Shown here: positions 60,434 to 64,000 of the stretch, piece by piece | How positions within the stretch are numbered: the first letter of the stretch is position 1 | How the letters are laid out: each line of letters opens with the position of its first letter | NCBI GenBank assembly: GCA_010405405.1 | Contig: MU004230.1 | Coordinates: forward strand, 1,881,744-1,945,743 | DNA from: Microthyrium microscopicum | Lineage: Eukaryota > Ascomycota > Dothideomycetes > Microthyriales > Microthyriaceae | Direction of reading: 5' to 3' | DNA length: 64,000 nt | Position numbers and translations under genes: made by a program | Notes under the pieces: generated by a model | What the model was told of the DNA's origin: nothing | Databases searched by the model: none | What the model saw: the letters and a program-made list of their open reading frames with translations, nothing else

Positions 60434-61496
60434 CGCTCCCTTAATATTTATTCCATTAGAATTTAATTTATTTAAGGTGTTTTTCAACTATAGTTAGACC
60501 TACTAACTATATTTTCTTATAATCTAGTATTTTAGATTATATTATAACTAATAATATAGTTATATTTTAACTTTTCTAATAAGTTAATTTAGTAAGTAGA
60601 TTTCTTACTTTTTTTATTATTTCTAGCTTTTTAGCTATTATTTATCTTCCAACTCCTAGATTAGGTGCTAGGTAATTAAATATAATAGAATTTAATCCTT
60701 TAGTAAATATATCTGCTAGCTAATTCTTAGTATTAATATAATTTAATACTACTATTTTATTTTGTACGTTTTCTCTTACAAAGTAATATTATATATCTAT
60801 ATATTTAGATCTAGCGTGGTGTTCTAGATTATTAGCTAGTTCTATAGTAGATTTACTATCTATAAATATATTAACAGATTTATATTTAATTACGTTAATT
60901 TCATTAAGTAATTCTTTTAGAAACATTAGTTCTTTAACTATTTCTTTTAAAGCAATATATTCTACTTCGCAGCTAGATAATACTACAGATTTCTGTAGTT
61001 TACTAAACCAACTAATTACGTTATTTCCTAATTTAAATACGTAACCAGTAGTAGATCGTCTAGAATCTAAATCACCCCCCCAATCTAAGTCTAAGAATCC
61101 TATTAGTTCTATATTAGATTAAGTTATTTTACACTAGTTACTAGCTATATAAACTAGTTTATAATCTTTAGTGTAATTTAGATATTTCCACACTTTATCT
61201 AATAATTTAAAGTATTCTTCTAAGGAATTAGCCATAAATCTAGCGCAAAAACTAACAGAATATGCTATATCTAGCCTTGTTTTAGTAGTTAAATAAATCA
61301 GCGCTCCTACCTATTGCTAGTATAGTTTTAGATTAATTAAATTAATATTTTTATCGCTATTTTTTCTACTTTTAACACCTAGTTCTACAAGTATAGAACA
61401 GGGCTTTAAATCCTCTTTATTAAACCATTTAATAATATTATTTAAATATTTTTCTTAGCTTAATTCTAGTATTCTTCTAGATCTATCTCTTTTAAT

Positions 61497-61700
61497 TTAA
61501 ATTCCTAAGAATATATTTACATCGCCTAAATTAGTTACTTTTAGGTCTAAACGTAATTCAGTATAAAGATTATTAATATCTTTTAAACTTAGGCTAAATA
61601 CTAATATATCGTCCACGTAAACAAGAATTATAATATTAGACTCCACATTCTTATATAAGCACAGCGAGATTAATTTAAATCCATACTTATTTAATACCAT
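61497..61700 (-). pseudogene. copia reverse transcriptase fragment
   Basis: Longest intact stretch of the RT region, 67 codons. It contains YVDDILVFS, the copia form of the catalytic YxDD box, and the conserved LGDVNIFLGI. It is bounded by stop codons from RIP. Confidence 0.88.
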
Positions 61701-62912
61701 AGTTAGATAATTAAGCCATAGTCTAGAAGACTATTTTAAGCCATATAGTACTTTATTTAGCTTACATACTTTATTTTTAGTATTTTCTATTATAAATCCA
61801 ATTAGTTATTCTAGATAAATATCTTTATCTATTTCAGCGTGAATAAATACGTTTTTAATATCCCATTACTATATTTCTAGATCTAGTAAATTACTTATAG
61901 AAAATAACATTCTATAAGCTTCTACTCTACACGTAGATATAAAGGTTTCATCGTAATCTAAACCTAGTTCTTATATAAATCCTTTTACTACCCATCTAGC
62001 TTTATATTTAACTAGATTATTAAGAGCGTCTATTTTAATTTTATACACCCAGCGGCCTCTAAGAACCTTTAAATCTATAGAATTATCTACTAAATTCCAG
62101 GTCTTTTATAGTTCTAATTCGTCTACTTCAGCTTTCATAGCTTCTAACCATTTATTTTTATCTAAGCTTTTAATAGCTTAATTATATATTTTAGGTTCTT
62201 TATTTAGCAGATTACTTTCTATTATAATAAATACGTTATCTTCTTCTAAATTAGCTAAATCCAGGGTTATATTATTATTAATAGCAAGTTTATTAATTAT
62301 AATGCTAGCTGTTTTAACTTAATTTTCTAAGTTATCTATTTTAATAACGTCAATTTAATCAATATTATTTTCTACTACTTTATTCTTTATAATAAAATCT
62401 ATTAGCTCCTTCTTTTTATAGTTTTCTATATCGTAAAGTTCTTATTTATAGTATTTATTTTCAAATATAACTAAATCTCTAACCCATTGAGTAGATTTAG
62501 ATTTAATATCATAGATTTTAAATATATTAGTACCTAGGCCAACTAGAATTCCAAGTTTCGCCTTAGAATCTAGCTTTTTTAAACCTATACTTTTATCTTT
62601 ATATAAAACTATAGATCCAAAGATCTTTAATTAATCTAATTTTAGTTTTATATTATATTTACACTCATAGGGTATCTTATTATCTAGGCTACTATTTAGC
62701 GTTCTATTATAAATATAAACAGCTATTAGAGCAGCTTCTCCCCAAAAGGTTTTAGGTAGATTACTCTCTTTTAACATTATATTTATTTTAGCAACAATTA
62801 TATAGTTATAAATTTCTATTATACCATTTTGTTCGTATATATAAAGAGTACTATATTCTTATCTAACGCCTTCCTCTTTTAGAAAGTTATTAAGCTTTCT
62901 ATTTTTAAATTC

Positions 62913-63329
62913 TCAACCTTCGTCAGATTTAAAAACAATTAATCTTCGTTTATTATTACTATTATTATAATAGTATTCATTTTTAACTAAACGTTTTATT
63001 TCTACTATATTAGGATATATTTCATCCTTAGTACGTAGTAGACGTATTTCTAGATATCTAGTAGCAACGTCTATAGCTAGTAGAATATAACAAAAACCAT
63101 TAAAAGTAGTTAGATTTATAGGGCCACATAAATCAGCTACTATCTTATCTAAGAAGTATTTTGGTTTCTCTATTATATCTTTATTTTTACGATTAGTTAT
63201 TTTACTTTTAATACATATATCGCATTTACTAGAATCAAATTTACCTAGATTTGTAACAGCTATTAATTTAGCTTTATATAATAGATATAATTTTCTACTA
63301 GAAGCATATCCTAGTCTTTTATACCACAC
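62913..63329 (-). pseudogene. copia integrase fragment
   Basis: 138-codon open stretch with a degenerate HHCC zinc finger (both His codons changed to Tyr, CDIC cysteines kept) followed by the first part of the DDE integrase core (KIVADLCGPI...LLAIDVATRY). The frame is broken on both sides. Confidence 0.85.
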
Positions 63330-64000
63330 TAAGGCAGATAGCGTTACTAGCTTTTTAGCTTTCTTTTTATTATTATTACTTATAATAGAAGTAGCTATTC
63401 TAGAAATAAAACAGTTCTCTACATCTAATTTAAGTAGGTATAAGTTATTAACTTTAAGAGCTATTATAATAAGCTTTTTATCTTTATAAATTAGAGCTAT
63501 ATTATCTTTAAATTCTATAGTAAAATTAGAAGATAACTTACTTATAGAAATTAAATTAACGCCTAGATCAAGACAATATAAACAGTCTTTTAATTTAAAT
63601 AATATTCCACTAAGTCTAACTACTATATCTCCAATTCCAGTAGCTATAATAGTGCCTACCTTACCCCAATTAATAGGAATATTACATAGTTTAAAACAAT
63701 GAAACCATGTCTTATCTACTATTAAATAAGAACTAGCCCCTAAATCTAATATAAAATTAGTAGGTTTACTTATAGTAGAAAGTAATAATACGTACGCTTA
63801 TTCTTCAGTATCTAAGTAATCTATAACATCTTCGTAAGCGCCTAGTATCTCAGGCTAAACAGTATTAGATTCTTCGCTTTTAGTACTTTTATTATCTAGA
63901 TCTAGATCAAAGTCTAGCTCTATTAGTAAATCTAGGTTAGAACTAGTAGTAACTAGTACCTAGTCTTCTATTCTAGCTCAAACGAGCTTAGTAGATTTAG

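Larger units (their letters stand above)
60108..64000 (-). mobile_element. Ty1/copia LTR retrotransposon, RIP-decayed, cut by the window end
   Basis: Minus-strand element whose 3' part lies in the window. From right to left come a GAG-pre-integrase/zinc-finger segment and integrase core (62913-63329: CDICIKSK, then IVADLCGPI and ATRYLEIRLL), reverse transcriptase (61497-61700: ILVYVDDILVFS and LGDVNIFLGI) and RNase H (around 60690-61000: SCEVEYIALKEIVKE and QLADIFTKGL). The order integrase before reverse transcriptase defines copia. The zinc-finger histidines of the usual WHxRLGH motif read Tyr (WYKRLGYAS), as expected from C-to-T changes in CAY codons. Gag, protease and the 5' LTR lie beyond 64000. 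Confidence 0.88.

Overview
The window reads as a chromosome segment of a filamentous ascomycete (Pezizomycotina). The genes have short spliceosomal introns of mostly 47-66 bp with GT..AG ends. The products are fungal (Zn2Cys6 regulator, DUF3433 membrane protein, DSC E3 ligase subunit), and the transposons carry the C-to-T decay at CpA expected of repeat-induced point mutation (RIP). Genus and class cannot be fixed from the sequence alone.

About 0.5-33.2 kb is ordinary gene-rich euchromatin. In order it holds an amino acid permease (+), a class I methyltransferase (-), a Zn2Cys6 transcription factor (-), a four-span-type membrane protein (+), tRNA-dihydrouridine synthase Dus2 (+), an Env7/STK16-type kinase (-), an AKTIP/FTS-like UEV protein (+), a vWA-like protein (+), a 1408-aa DUF3433 protein (+), an ankyrin-like protein (+), Dsc2 (-), mitoribosomal mS35/Rsm24 (-), Alg13 (+) and a CBM21 glycogen-targeting PP1 subunit (-). 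I rebuilt the exons from splice sites and reading phase; nearly every model closes in frame. These are mostly unlinked housekeeping functions, not a cluster.

About 33.2-43.2 kb is gene-poor. It holds a 984-bp near-palindromic foldback element with a perfect 9-bp target duplication (34556-35539), a 213-bp MITE (39022-39234) and one weak small two-exon gene. From 43253 to 54001 lies a nested transposon: a piggyBac-like DNA element bounded by TTAA, split by a 7.8-kb Ty3/gypsy retrotransposon with 229-bp LTRs and a TAATA duplication. Both are heavily RIP-decayed.

About 54.0-58.9 kb is a gene island with a second 213-bp copy of the MITE, a mitochondrial BolA protein (Bol3-like) and an Acinus-like SAP-domain protein. 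From 58.9 kb to the end is another RIP-decayed block containing a Ty1/copia element on the minus strand that runs off the window.

The most unusual observation is that the introns of the amino acid permease are mostly long (134-272 bp in four of five) and carry imperfect inverted repeats and sequence matches to the window's own 213-bp MITE family. This suggests introner-like intron gain, or repeated MITE capture, in one gene.
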